Shown: piece by piece, positions 1 to 10,554 of the stretch
How positions within the stretch are numbered: position 1 is the stretch's first letter
Layout: the number at the start of each line of letters is the position of its first letter
Assembly (NCBI GenBank): GCA_036940085.1
Contig: JALLBK010000019.1
Coordinates: 1 to 45,561 of the forward strand
Length of the DNA stretch: 45,561 bases
From: Discostella pseudostelligera
Lineage: Eukaryota > Bacillariophyta > Thalassiosirophyceae > Thalassiosirales > Thalassiosiraceae
Reading direction: 5' to 3'
Notes under the pieces: model-generated
The model's input: the letters and a program-made list of their open reading frames with translations, nothing else
The model's database searches: none
What the model was told of the DNA's origin: nothing
Position numbers and translations under genes: made by a program

Positions 1-726
1 CATCCATGAATGGGGCTGAACCTATATATGAATGGGCATTTTCCACGTTTTGGTACTAACACATACAGTCGAGTAATCGACCTTTACACGTGGCAGCGGT
101 TTCGAGTCTTCGATGCTTCAAGCAAAGATCGTACACGCCACGGCCGGTCCGTCGGTGGTGGCATCGTTCGGTTCGGAGAGTGGCACGCGCCGTCCTTCTG
201 TCTGTCGCATACGTATCCGATAATCATCCAATGGCATTCATTTCGCGAAAAGCGAATTTAGAATGTAGCCACATGGAGTAATTATGATGCAATGCAAGTA
301 CATCTGTTATGTATGGGTTCCTCTTGTTGAATTTGAAGTTCGGGAAGAAACAATGACGCCAGTCTCTCCTTCCTCTTTGGAGAAAGAAGTTTGACTTTCA
401 CTTGTTTGGCGCCAACCTGCGCCAACCCAACTTTGAATTGTACGATAGCGCGCGCGCAAGAAGAGCTTCAAAGGAAGAGATCGGATTTCATGCACAGCAA
501 ATCCGATACAACAAACATGTTGTGAGTTGGACCATCAAACGATCAATCTACTCCTACGAACCACTCGACCGCTCGCCGACGAGACGACCAGCAGCCCTCT
601 AGATAGTGATTGGATTTTGAGGAGGTGATGTTCCCGATTTGAGGCCGGTGGGCGAGCGAGGGGACTGAATCAATTGCAGCACGCGCGAGAGGTGACATTG
701 AGAGGGTGTGTAGTACGAGTACTTCG
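1..726. promoter_or_regulatory. Upstream region of the ferric reductase-like gene
   Basis: I see no supportable gene here; the short open frames have no recognisable composition. A G-box-type element CACGTGGCAG lies at 87-96. An E2F-like palindrome TTTGGCGCCAA lies at 405-415, followed by TGCGCCAAC at 418-426. A GTACGAGTACTTCG stretch sits just before the start codon at 727. The two motif types recur ahead of other genes in the window, so this is probably promoter and 5' UTR sequence. Their function is inferred. Confidence 0.4.
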
Positions 727-3603
727 ATGGTGGACTCCAATTCCAATTTCTCCATGCACAATGACAAGATGACGACGACGGCGGCGACGACGGCATCAAA
801 CGCTACTACGCAACGAGATAATAGGTCGCGCCATGAGCCAAGCAGCAGCAGCCGCTCCTCCTACGACCATGACGAGAAAGCAGCAGGTGGGTCATCATCT
901 CATCGTCGCAATGAACATGAAGCAAGCAGAAGCAGCAACAACGACAACATCGTCAACACTACCGACATGATGTACGAGCTACTGACCAATCCTTCCATTC
1001 AATTGAACGATGAAGCTGCTGCTAGTCGTAGTCGCCAATCCTCCTTTCCTACCTGCGCTTCCTCGAGTTTGATATCAGCGTCATCCTCCTCTGCTACTTT
1101 GAGTAGTTTCGTCACTTCACCATCGACTACCGATGCTGCTTATAATGAGCATAACGAACGGCTTGGCCATGATACAAAAATGATGCAATTACCATCATCA
1201 CCTCGTCGAGTTAGAAACACTGTACGCGTTCGACTACATCAATTCTGCAAGGTGAACTGCCTCCCACTCCGTCGATACTACACTGAGAAAATTAAGCCAT
1301 TCTGGAAGGTTACCGTGGCCCAAGTCCTCTGCGCTACCTACATTCTTGTACTAACCTTCTCCTATCCACCCGTCGGTATTACCGACCCAACATCCGGCAA
1401 TATCATTGATCCCAACAGTGCAGAGAACACTAAGAACGGTGTGATTTATTTGAACGGAGTGTATCGTCCAGTAGTAGCACTTGGGCATTGGCAAAAAGTC
1501 TTCTTGGCGATATCACGAATATCTGCCTTCTCCATGTATCCCATGTTAGTGATACTCTTTGTCACCAAGATGAAGGCATTGCAATCCTTCCTTAGCAAAA
1601 CTCCACTCTCCATGTATCTTGGTATATTGAATCAAGCACATGATTATCATGCCCATGCTGGAGCATATATTGCATTAGATGTGTGGGTGCACACCTTGTT
1701 TCATTTGCTTCGTTGGCTTGCTCAAGGCAATATTCATTTGTTATGGACCAGTGCGGCAGGAATATCGGGGTTGATTACCGTCGTGGCGACACCGTTGATT
1801 ACTTTTCCGATGATGTACTTTAAGGATTCGCTTCGGTATGAAATCCGCAAAGGGTAAGACCAAGAACTGCGTCATGTCGTTTTGCATAGACTTCGACTCC
1901 TTTGATTCACTCACATTGCAATGGCTGCTCATTTGACATCTTCCACAAAGGCTTCACTTTCTGTTTTACCTCTTTGCTGTGGCAATGTGCTTCCACGTCC
2001 CACCATGTGCAATACCTAATGGTGGTTTCATCGCCCCCATCCTTGGAACATGCATTGTGCTGTACTCATTGGATGCCTGTTATGTCTACCTCTTCATGTG
2101 TGAAAAAATTGAGACCACTTCATTTTATGTGTTATCATCGGGAGTCCGTATCTCCATGCCAGTATCAGAACGATTTTTGAAGCAAGCCGCGGGACGTGGA
2201 GGGTATGCTTATATCAACATTCCATGGATAAATGACAAGCAGTGGCATGCATTTAGTTTATTTGAGGATCCGTCAGATTCATCGATACGTCAAATGTTCC
2301 TGTTGAAGAATGGAGATTGGACCAATGCTGTCCATAAAGCCCTGTCGCGAGATACTACTCGCCCGTAAGTTTTGCATCCAATTCTTTGATCTATCATCTT
2401 GCATGCTTCATTGATGCTCACCTACCACATGAACATTCCATTCGTCTTCTTCATCAATTAGGTGCTGGATCAAAGGACCGTTCCCGAGCCCGTATTCTCA
2501 GGTGTCAAGTTATGACAATCAAATATTGGTTGCATCAGGCATTGGCATCACTCCGGCGTTGGCGGCGATCAATGCATTCAAGTCGAGTAGGCGCATAAAT
2601 CTTATCTGGGCTGTACGAGATTCTGCAGTACTCGAGTAAGTGACAATGGAAAGTTCTTGAGGCGTTCGGTTTCAATTACATTTTTGATTCCTTACCTTGC
2701 TCTCAAATGTTGTCCGTCGCAATCTGCAGGTTCTTTCTTGAGCACATGTATTTAGACCATGATGGATGGAACCTCATCTTTTACACTGGGAAGGAGCCAT
2801 TAACGTCAGCAATTGAGAGTGCCAATACGAACGTCAAAATCATTAAAGGAAGGTATGTTGAACGACGAAAGATTGTGCGTGAAATCTTGATTGTCTTCAC
2901 GCACTAACGATTGCCAATCATCATCTTCTGTAGACCAAATCTATCCAGTGTTATCCCAAATGTGATTTATGGAATCGAAAGCAACAAGGGTCTACCAGAG
3001 AATTACACAATGCGGTCGAAGAATGAGATGAAGAAGCATTTAACCACGTTAATTCGTGAATTAGATGTAGACCCGAGCATGAGTGCATCCGAAAAGGTCG
3101 CCACGATCCGTGCATACGGGCAGGATCTTGGGGTGTCATTGCCCGAGGTGATTGATGAGATTCATCATACGCTAGATGAGATACATCACTCTCGGAACAC
3201 TCCTTTTTCTGCCAATGATCTATCATCACCTTCGTCGATAAAAACAAACTCTGAGCGTAAAAAGAGGTGCAGTCTCAAGATAGATAAACCATCTGTCTTA
3301 TCGAGAGTCGAAGTCGAGCAGCAAGGTTGCACGGGAAGCCCAGCCCGACGACGCTCGATGAAGCAGTGGTCTACAATGCGGCAAGTTATTAATAAGAGTG
3401 ACCCTAATTCGTTATTGAAACCTGCGTTCCGTCCATGGAAGAAAAATGTACAACAGGAGAACTATGTGAAGAATCTCGATAAGAGCATAATGTCGACATG
3501 GGGTATATTTTTCTGTGGTGGAAGTGGCGGCGTTATTTCAGACTTGCGAGGGATCTCATTTGACTACAATATTGATTTGCACATTGATTCGTTTGCTTGG
3601 TAA
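727..3603 (+). CDS. Ferric reductase / NADPH oxidase-like flavocytochrome (5 exons)
   Basis: Exons are 727-1853, 1951-2364, 2462-2635, 2730-2852 and 2934-3603; all four introns are GT-AG and phase 2, giving 835 aa. The first 185 residues are Ser/Asn-rich. Membrane helices follow, with the bis-heme histidines H308 and H322 (14 apart) in one helix and H378 and H391 (13 apart) in another, the spacing known for NOX/FRE proteins. A degenerate FAD motif HAFSLF starts near residue 475, against HPF in the family. NADPH-binding segments are GPFPSPYS (~519), ASGIGITPA (~538) and the C-terminal FFCGG (~806). Family knowledge: such proteins move electrons from NADPH through FAD and two hemes across a membrane, to ferric chelates or to oxygen. 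Oddity: about 150 poorly conserved residues separate the last two NADPH segments. I cannot tell metalloreductase from oxidase. The GTG at 706 is in frame, but the ATG at 727 is the likely start. Confidence 0.9.
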
Positions 3604-3723
3604 CATTACTATTATGTGTACTGATGAGATTGAAACTACGAATGTGAAAGACAATGGCCGCGGAAAAATATGTACACTAAATCTAAGCAGCACCATCTCA
3701 TCTATCATCTTACAAACAGAGTT

Positions 3724-5999
3724 TCAGCACCGATGGCGAAGGCAAAAGGAGGATATTCTATTCGCTGCTTCTCTTAAGATACTTTCCGGAGCGCAAAATA
3801 CAACGCGGAAGGCATATCGCAGCGACGATGCACTCTGTTCTTTGTCGACCGCCAACCCAAAGGCACATCCAGGGAGGACGACGACATTTTCTTCCTCGAG
3901 CAGCAGCTTCATGAATGACATGTCATCGAAGATGTTATCATCAAACATGTCTACCTCTATTCGTATCATGGCGTACATTGCTACACCATTTCCAACAACG
4001 AAGCGGTGGAAGGGCGTATCTCAGTGTCGGACAATGATAATCATCAAATGAGTCAAATTACGATTGCATTACTCACCTCCTTCCGGGAATATCACATCAA
4101 GACCATGACATTCATTCAAAAGCCCACACAACAAACTTGCTTGCTTCTCTATCGTGGAATGCAAATGTTTCTTCCATAATTCGATGGACAACCGATCAGT
4201 ATCACTGGACGGGTCCAAAACAGCGGGAATAGCCATTTGGGTTAGATGACTTGCACCCAATATTACTTGGGCTAAACGCTGCGCGCCTTTCTTCACATCT
4301 TGGATTGCGCCACAACGATTATCCTGGAAGACAATCCAACCCAACCTCCACCCTGGAACAAGGTCTGAGACGATAACAACATGAATGCATAATCTGAATG
4401 AGAGGAGCACGGCTTCGAAATTATCGGGACGCATGAGAAATGCCGACACTCACACTGCTTCCCAAGTCCACTAGCAGTTATGATTGGTACCGAGTATCCC
4501 ACCGAGGCTGCAACATTTGCCATGGGACAGAATGCCTTGCCACTTCCAAACGTCATGTCACCATATATCTCGTCGGCAATGATCGGTACACGATACTTCT
4601 CTGCCAGCTTGATGATTTGGAGTAAATGTTCTTTACTGTACACAGCACCCGTTGGATTGGAGGGATTGTTCACAAGTATTCCTCGCACGACTTTGTTGTT
4701 GTTGATGATGGTATTGGAGGAGGATGGTTGTGCTGCAAATGCAGGCCTGTCATCACCACCACCATCACCATTTCCATGAGTCTTAAGAATGCTCTCCAAA
4801 TGATCCAAATCACACTCCCATCCCTTATCGGGTAGCAAATCATAGTGTACCACTGAAGCACCATGACTTTCGGCAATGACTTGATACAATGGAAAGCCAG
4901 GACGGGGTACTATGCATGCGGTAGAAATGATAGTAACGGCGAGAGCAATGATTGAGTAATGCTCATCAGAAACAGACATAATAGACATCGCACAGAAGCA
5001 CAATGCTCTCACCCAATAATACAGTATCTTCATCCAGCAATGCCGTAAGCGCCAATTCCAATGACCCACTAACTCCATTGGCAATAATGACATCGTCGGG
5101 AGTTATTGGTAGTCCATCGGCAGCAACACAATTCGCATCTATGTTATCGCCACCACTAGTGTTATCATCTTCGTTCAACATCTTCCTCTGGAAACGATGA
5201 CTCGAATGATGTTTGGCAATTGCCATCCGAGCTTGTAAAGTACCACATGCATTAATGTAACCATAACTCATCGACGATTGAAGACTTGTGGTAATGGCAG
5301 CTGTAATTGCAGGACAGGGTGGTATGTTCCCGTAGACAGTTGGATCACCGAGCTGTGTGCGTTGAGAATGATGAAACATTGAATATTCAAATAAATGTCA
5401 GTACATGACATGATGCACATTGGGAAATATATACATTGTCAAACCAACAATCACAAACTCACGGCTAACGAAATTTGCTCCTTCACATCATCTTTGCAAC
5501 TATCAGCAGACGACGACAGTTCTTCTTTCGTCGCTGATGATGCCGCCGCTGCCATGATTGGATCAACAATGGCACGGATGGGATTGCGCGTACGAAGACT
5601 CTTTTTCGATGCTGGAACTTTCCACACTGAACTCGTAGCAATTTCGTCGTTGATGTTGATGGTAGTGGTAGATGGTGCTGTCATTGCATTCGCAGTCGTT
5701 GATGTATGAGAAGGTGACAGTGTGATTGTAGTTGCAGTGGTTGTCGTTGAAGCTTGCCCATAGCCATTAAGATCATCACTGATATTGTTACTGAGATGTT
5801 CGAAGATGAAGCGGCCATCATCGGGCGGGGGAGTCGACGGCGGCAGCGATGGCGATGAGCTTGCCGACGTCGACGGAGTGGCAGATGTCGAGTTTGTCGA
5901 TTTGACAAACATTTTTTCAAGAAGTGACCCCTCCAGCTCCATCATTTCCTCCTCCACCACCACCGCCTCGTTGCCGTCCTTCTTGAGATGCATTGCCAT
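3724..5999 (-). CDS. Tyrosine aminotransferase, PLP-dependent class I/II (5 exons)
   Basis: In coding order the exons are 5463-5999, 5013-5352, 4454-4909, 4077-4364 and 3724-3980. All introns are GT-AG (89-110 nt), giving 625 aa. Residues 1 to about 130 are low-complexity Thr/Ser/Ala. The conserved part begins with RNPIRAIVDPIM, and ISLA|LGDPTVYGN is rebuilt across intron 1. Then follow VPRPGFPLY, NNPSNPTG, the PLP-binding aspartate in ADEIYGD (~405), the Schiff-base lysine K443 in SGLGKQ, and LVPGWRLGW across intron 3. The end, FRVVFCAPES, carries the substrate-carboxylate arginine. Motif wording matches tyrosine aminotransferases, which convert tyrosine and 2-oxoglutarate to 4-hydroxyphenylpyruvate and glutamate, feeding tyrosine breakdown and tocopherol/plastoquinone synthesis. 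At 625 aa it is longer than the usual ~450, from the N-terminal extension and a Gly/Asn insert. An alternative start is the ATG at 5993. The stop converges on the previous gene 120 nt away. Confidence 0.92.
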
Positions 6000-6447
6000 T
6001 ATTGTGGTCTATTATGATGATGCTCTCCAAGTCAAGCTAGCTGCGGAGAGTTTCAAAGAACTTTGGACACCATCGTCGCCCCGCCCTTCCGAACCTTTTT
6101 GACGCTCCCTCCATTTCGGAACTTTGGACGCTGTGTCAGCCGAACCCGCCATTATGATATGGATCTTAGCGATATTATACGCAAAGGACGTTACTTACGA
6201 ACTAGTACTGCGGCACAGATTACGAGAAAGTTCCGTTGATTCCACATGGAACTCAAGGAGAAAGCGAGCTCAAACTCAAACTTCCCGCCACCATCAAGCA
6301 TTCTTTATCTCCGTCATCCACCACCCCATTATCAACGTCCTCCATCTCCATCCGATCGAACCGTGACCATAGATAGCAAAGAGATGGAATAGATTGCGCT
6401 ATCAACACCTATCAACATTGCCTTGATTCTCACTTGCCACATCAAAA
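6000..6447. promoter_or_regulatory. Divergent intergenic region between the aminotransferase and a small basic ORF
   Basis: No gene is supported. The sequence GAACTTTGGAC occurs twice, near 6058 and 6118, in the same orientation. No E2F-like or G-box motif like those in the other divergent promoters was seen here. Confidence 0.3.
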
Positions 6448-6819
6448 ATGGGAGCATCATTTTCCGCCCCGACGACATTCCTCTTCACTCACAAAACCTA
6501 TCCCTGTCCTGAACCAAGATCACCAGCGACGGCGACGGCGACGACGACGCCGTCAAAGAAGAAGGATCCAAAGTACCGAAAACTGCCCGTCCACACAATA
6601 TCACGACGCTCTCGTCGCATACATAAAAGCAATCCACCTCGCGTTGTCTTCCCCACATTACCCCGACAAAGGACACCGACTCATAAGAAATTTCCATTAA
6701 CTCCCAAGAGCCGAGCGGTAGTTGAGGCGAAGATAAAACCAATTTTGCGTAGTAGTCGTCGTCGTAGTAGTGCGAGTAGTGCCAAGCATAAGATCATTCC
6801 TAAAAGCACGAGGAGATGA
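6448..6819 (+). CDS. Small, strongly basic hypothetical protein, possibly N-myristoylated
   Basis: This is a 123-residue single-exon frame with an AAAATGG start context, divergent to the aminotransferase. I do not recognise the family. The protein begins MGASFS, which fits the N-myristoylation pattern (Gly2, small residue at 6). The rest is rich in Arg, Lys, Ser and Pro, with clusters such as RSSRRRSS and SRRSRRIHKS, and no membrane helix. A basic myristoylated protein could sit on the inner face of a membrane, but that is inference. Composition bias makes a chance frame possible, so confidence is moderate. Confidence 0.45.
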   Translation: MGASFSAPTTFLFTHKTYPCPEPRSPATATATTTPSKKKDPKYRKLPVHTISRRSRRIHKSNPPRVVFPTLPRQRTPTHKKFPLTPKSRAVVEAKIKPILRSSRRRSSASSAKHKIIPKSTRR

Positions 6820-7836
6820 GAGATGAGATGGAATAATTTGAAATGCGGAGGTAACACCACACAACAAAACTTACAGCTTATGGATGCAGCAATGCTTGCG
6901 ATGAGAAGGATTTACATGCTCAAAAATATTCTCTCGTTTTGTCAAGTATCTCGGTAGCCTGGGAGCAACGGAATGCGGTAATGCACCAAATATGGAATTT
7001 GATGCAAGTTACAAAACCAAACGTAATTTGCTAGCAATGAGCGAGGCAGCGTGGAAATAGTAAACACCATGTAGAACGGAACCACCATTTTTTGCATCCT
7101 CTCCTTCCAGACTGTCTTTAATTGGTAGGAGCACCCATGTTTGCTGAACCTTCCATAATCACTTCTAATTCTTCATCGCCGGAGGTGATATATCAGGAAA
7201 TTATTTTGATTTCATCATGTCGTATCGTGAGCAAGCCAACTCTCACCAAAAGCATCATGCATTCGCCGCAAACGAGGCCATGGCAAGTGACAAGATGAAT
7301 TGTGCAATGATGCTCCATGAAGCTCCAACGCGAAGGTAGACGAAAGCCACCGCACGCCTCATGATCAATGGATCGGCACTGTCATCCGAGCTTGCATCGT
7401 CGTCCTTGCGCTCCTTGCTACTACTGATGACGCCCAGTTCATGTATGGTGGCCGTGGCATTTCCGCTGCTGCATTGACGCCCACTCACTACTCCATGTGC
7501 AACGGCATCTCACTGCGAGCATCTGTTGATGGTAGAAAGCTCCGATCGTCTATGATGTGAGATGACGCGTCTACACATTTTCATCAACGGGGAAGAACCG
7601 CGCGCAGGGCCCGATACATCGACAGGAATGATATCCGCTCGTCGGTTATGGTGGCTGTGGTATTTCCGATGTTGCATATCATAATATGGGAAAAACATCG
7701 CAAGGCCCAATCCATGAAAAGGAATGATATCCGACTCGTCGTGACGTGGGCTGTGGTGGTTGCGGGCGATTCCGCGATGGCTACTAGTGTATGACGTGGG
7801 ACGAGACTCAAACGTAGCATCGAAGTAAGCAGATTT
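6820..7836. other. Gene-poor stretch with degenerate ~90-100 bp repeats
   Basis: I see no convincing gene over about 1 kb. The 3' half holds diverged copies of a segment containing GGAATGATATCCG (near 7622 and 7722) with GGCTGTGGT nearby, and a weaker copy around 7445. They lie just beyond the stop of the sulfotransferase gene, so part may be its 3' UTR. A 77-codon minus-strand frame at 7255-7488 is not supported by composition or homology. Confidence 0.35.
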
Positions 7837-9667
7837 CTACGTCGGCATTCCTCCATATTGTCGTCTCGATGCTACGGCATTCTCAACGAGCATCTCAATC
7901 TTATGCAACGGAGGTCCGAATACTTCATCACTTTTAAGATAATTCATCAACTGCTCTCGATCATCGTTCCCCACCTTGTCATGGGTGACGTGATCCACAC
8001 CCGCCTTAATCTTGTCATAGTAGTGCTTTTCATATTTGCGTGCCACCTCTTCCATTCGTCGTTGAAGTTTGTCATTAGTATTATCTCCCCCCAGGACAAA
8101 GTTGAAAAATTCCAGTGCCGACACTGCCGGTTGGACAATGAATTCATCGAGTGACATTGTATGTATCTGCAGCTCTTTGTTGTAGTAGTAGCTGTTGTTC
8201 GTCGTTGGATCCTCCGCTGCATTACTTTGCTGCTGTATGAATTCCCGTGTCTGCTCCAATTTCATTATATTGTTTGCCATGCGCAATATATCACCTCCGT
8301 TATCATATCCCTGTATCATCATCTCGGCTGTTGCCAACCGCAGTCCATGCCCGGGAGGTAACCTCAACAAGTGTGCTAGAAAGTTGGAACGCTTTAATCT
8401 ATCTTTTGTTCGATAGAAGGATAGACAATCGTGTACGATGGTATTGAATTCATCTATGGTGACCCTCATTTGCGGTTGCTGTTCGATTTCACCGACATTC
8501 ACAGGGGGTATCACCATATCTGCAAATGATCCACCTTTTGGATATTGATGATCGCATGGATTTTGAAACTTCACCCACGCTTCTGGACTTTGGATTGGTG
8601 GTGCGCATGTGGTTGTAACGGATTGTCAAATGAATTTGGTAGCAGGAAGCATTTGCGACGAGTCTTCATCGAAACAATTCAATGTCATTTCATCTCCAAT
8701 CACACTCACGTTGGTATCTGCGCATGATAATGATAATTTGACACAGCCATAGCAAAAGGATTGCGAACCAAATGAATTATCTTCACCCCCCGATCATGTT
8801 CTGGATTGTGTCCGTTCCCGCTCTCTAATAACAAGTGCGCTAGTTCCTCTGGAGTGCAGAATAGATCTGGACTGCACTCCCCGCGGTATATGTTTTCATT
8901 TGATGTTGCACATATGCCATGGTGATAGAGGAAGCCAAGTTTGAGATCAACTGTATCCGATATTCGACTAAAAGCAATGCATTACACCGATATTACAAAC
9001 CGTTTCCAACTACTTACGCATGCTGTACCGAAATAGTTCCCGTCGTCACATGTATTTTGGAGCATAAAAAGTTGAAGGAATGTCGTCGTCGTTTGACTGG
9101 TGATTTATTTCCATGCTGGGTAAGATGAGGGATAGACACCATACCGTCATGATTGAATTCATTGGTGATGCAATCGATGAGATCCATTTGCAGATCATGC
9201 TAGGTAGTATGTTTATGTAGGCGGTACGGGGCGTCGGCGACAGTAATAGCAGCAGGAGAACACAATGAATATTAATCCATGACGGCACACAAAGAAAGAC
9301 AGACATGCAAAAAGTGCATGTATGAACTCACGCCAGTTTTATGGTACGAGATGATCAGGACCGAGTAGCTATAAGGTCGATGATTGTCATCTCGCAGGTG
9401 CAGCTGGTCGGATGCCGCTGCCGCTGACGATGATCTTGTCAGCAGACGCAATTCCGCAGCCGATTCCATTATCGCCATGATCATGATGATCGATGTCATG
9501 GCTGACATTATTACGACACAGTTCAATGCCCATCTTCTCCTTATTCTTCTTTCGAGCAGTTCCATTGAATAACAATTGCCACATTGATCATTGGGCGTAG
9601 GACTTGTCGCGGCCGACGGCGGATTTCCGGCGGCGGGCGGCAACACACTTCCCGCCATTTTCGCCAT
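7837..9667 (-). CDS. Membrane-anchored sulfotransferase (4 exons)
   Basis: In coding order the exons are 9332-9667, 9018-9199, 8710-8967 and 7837-8587. Introns are GT-AG, of 132, 50 and 122 nt; the product is 508 aa. A single helix at about residues 47-66 after an Arg-rich stretch (RRIRRRW) predicts a type II Golgi-type membrane protein. The PAPS 5'-phosphosulfate loop ISYHKTG ends at residue 112 and is joined to HDL across intron 1. The 3'-phosphate motif IIHLVRNPFAMAVSNYH gives R241 and S249, eight apart as in cytosolic and Golgi sulfotransferases. The C-terminal ~250 residues are helical and family-like. Expected role: transfer of sulfate from PAPS to a glycan or small molecule; the acceptor is unknown. 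The start is the ATG in GCAAAGATGGC at 9667, with E2F-like TTCCCGCC elements within 90 nt of it. The 50-nt intron is short but reads cleanly. Confidence 0.85.
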
Positions 9668-9749
9668 CTTTGCGCGCCAAAGTTCGCCAAAGATTCTTCA
9701 ACTGTTCCCGCCATTTTCTGCACTCTTTTGCGCCAATTATCCCCGCCAT
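9649..9749. promoter_or_regulatory. Cluster of E2F-like sites between the sulfotransferase and a secreted protein
   Basis: TTCCCGCCAT occurs at 9649-9658 and 9705-9714, and TCCCCGCCAT near 9740. GCGCGCCAAAG (from about 9672) and TTTTGCGCCAA (from about 9726) lie among them. The form TTCCCGCC or TTGGCGC fits the E2F/DP consensus (WTTSSCSS). The cluster sits in a ~195 bp divergent promoter. Binding is inferred. Confidence 0.4.
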
Positions 9750-9862
9750 TCCCGGACTTCATCAATACGGTTTTGATGTCATTCAGTGTCAGTGTTCTGA
9801 TATCGATCGCCTCGTCAAAGCAATAGACCAATATCATCCAAACAATCATCGTCGTCATCATC

Positions 9863-10279
9863 ATGACATCTATATCCAAGCTATTCATTATTGCTGTTGT
9901 AGCTTTAGTATTCGACTTCCGCGTTCAAGTCGATGCCGCCGGTACGATGTCTTCCACAGCGACTGCTAATGCGGCGGCGGCGTCGTTGTCGTCATCATCA
10001 ACCTCATCATCCTCGACGACGACAACTTCTCATCAAGGACTGTGTGACTACGCCGATGCATTAGACGAATTGGAACGGGAACTTGGTAGCAGTGGAACAA
10101 CAACTTTCATCATGCGTCATGAGACTAAATTGAACCAACAGAATCATCACCGCCATCATCAACCACACAACTTGTTGTTGGGAGATGAATTGTCGGAAGT
10201 GAAACATAATATTGTCCAACGCAAGATTCATAGAAAGGAGCATCATCAACATCATACGCAACAACAATCTGAACTGTAA
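9863..10279 (+). CDS. His-rich secreted or lumenal hypothetical protein
   Basis: This is a 138-residue single exon divergent to the sulfotransferase. It opens with a clear signal peptide (hydrophobic core LFIIAVVALVF, likely cleavage after VQVDA). A Ser/Thr/Ala-rich linker follows, then a short conserved-looking segment LCDYADALDELERELG, and a tail with His clusters (NHHRHHQPH, EHHQHH) and Gln runs. No known domain is seen. The His clusters could bind metal ions or respond to pH; that is inference. A secretory or cell-wall location is likely from the signal peptide and the lack of other helices. Confidence 0.6.
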   Translation: MTSISKLFIIAVVALVFDFRVQVDAAGTMSSTATANAAAASLSSSSTSSSSTTTTSHQGLCDYADALDELERELGSSGTTTFIMRHETKLNQQNHHRHHQPHNLLLGDELSEVKHNIVQRKIHRKEHHQHHTQQQSEL

Positions 10280-10554
10280 CTTGTACACTACCTAGTTGAC
10301 AAAATTAATGCATCTGCCGGAGTGATTATGTGATGTAGTGTGAAGTACGGAATGAAAAAGGTAGCGGGAAGAGAAAGTAGTTCTAACTGTATCATCGATT
10401 GTTGCATGAAAGCAAGCTCCGAAATATTATATGAAGTGAGTCATTAACCTTTTCTCTCGATGGGCGTTAGTAACAGGTCAAGCGACACGTAATGACTGGA
10501 ACGATTTGAGTGACAATGCCACACTTAATCCATAAAAATATTGTTACACTCGTT

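Noticed and set aside
2577..2600. Suspected frameshift in the NADPH-binding exon of the flavocytochrome
   Set aside because: Careful recounting of the bases shows the frame is continuous through INAFKSSRRINL.
7255..7488. 77-codon minus-strand frame with a hydrophobic end
   Set aside because: Lies in repeat-bearing DNA with no homology or promoter-like context.
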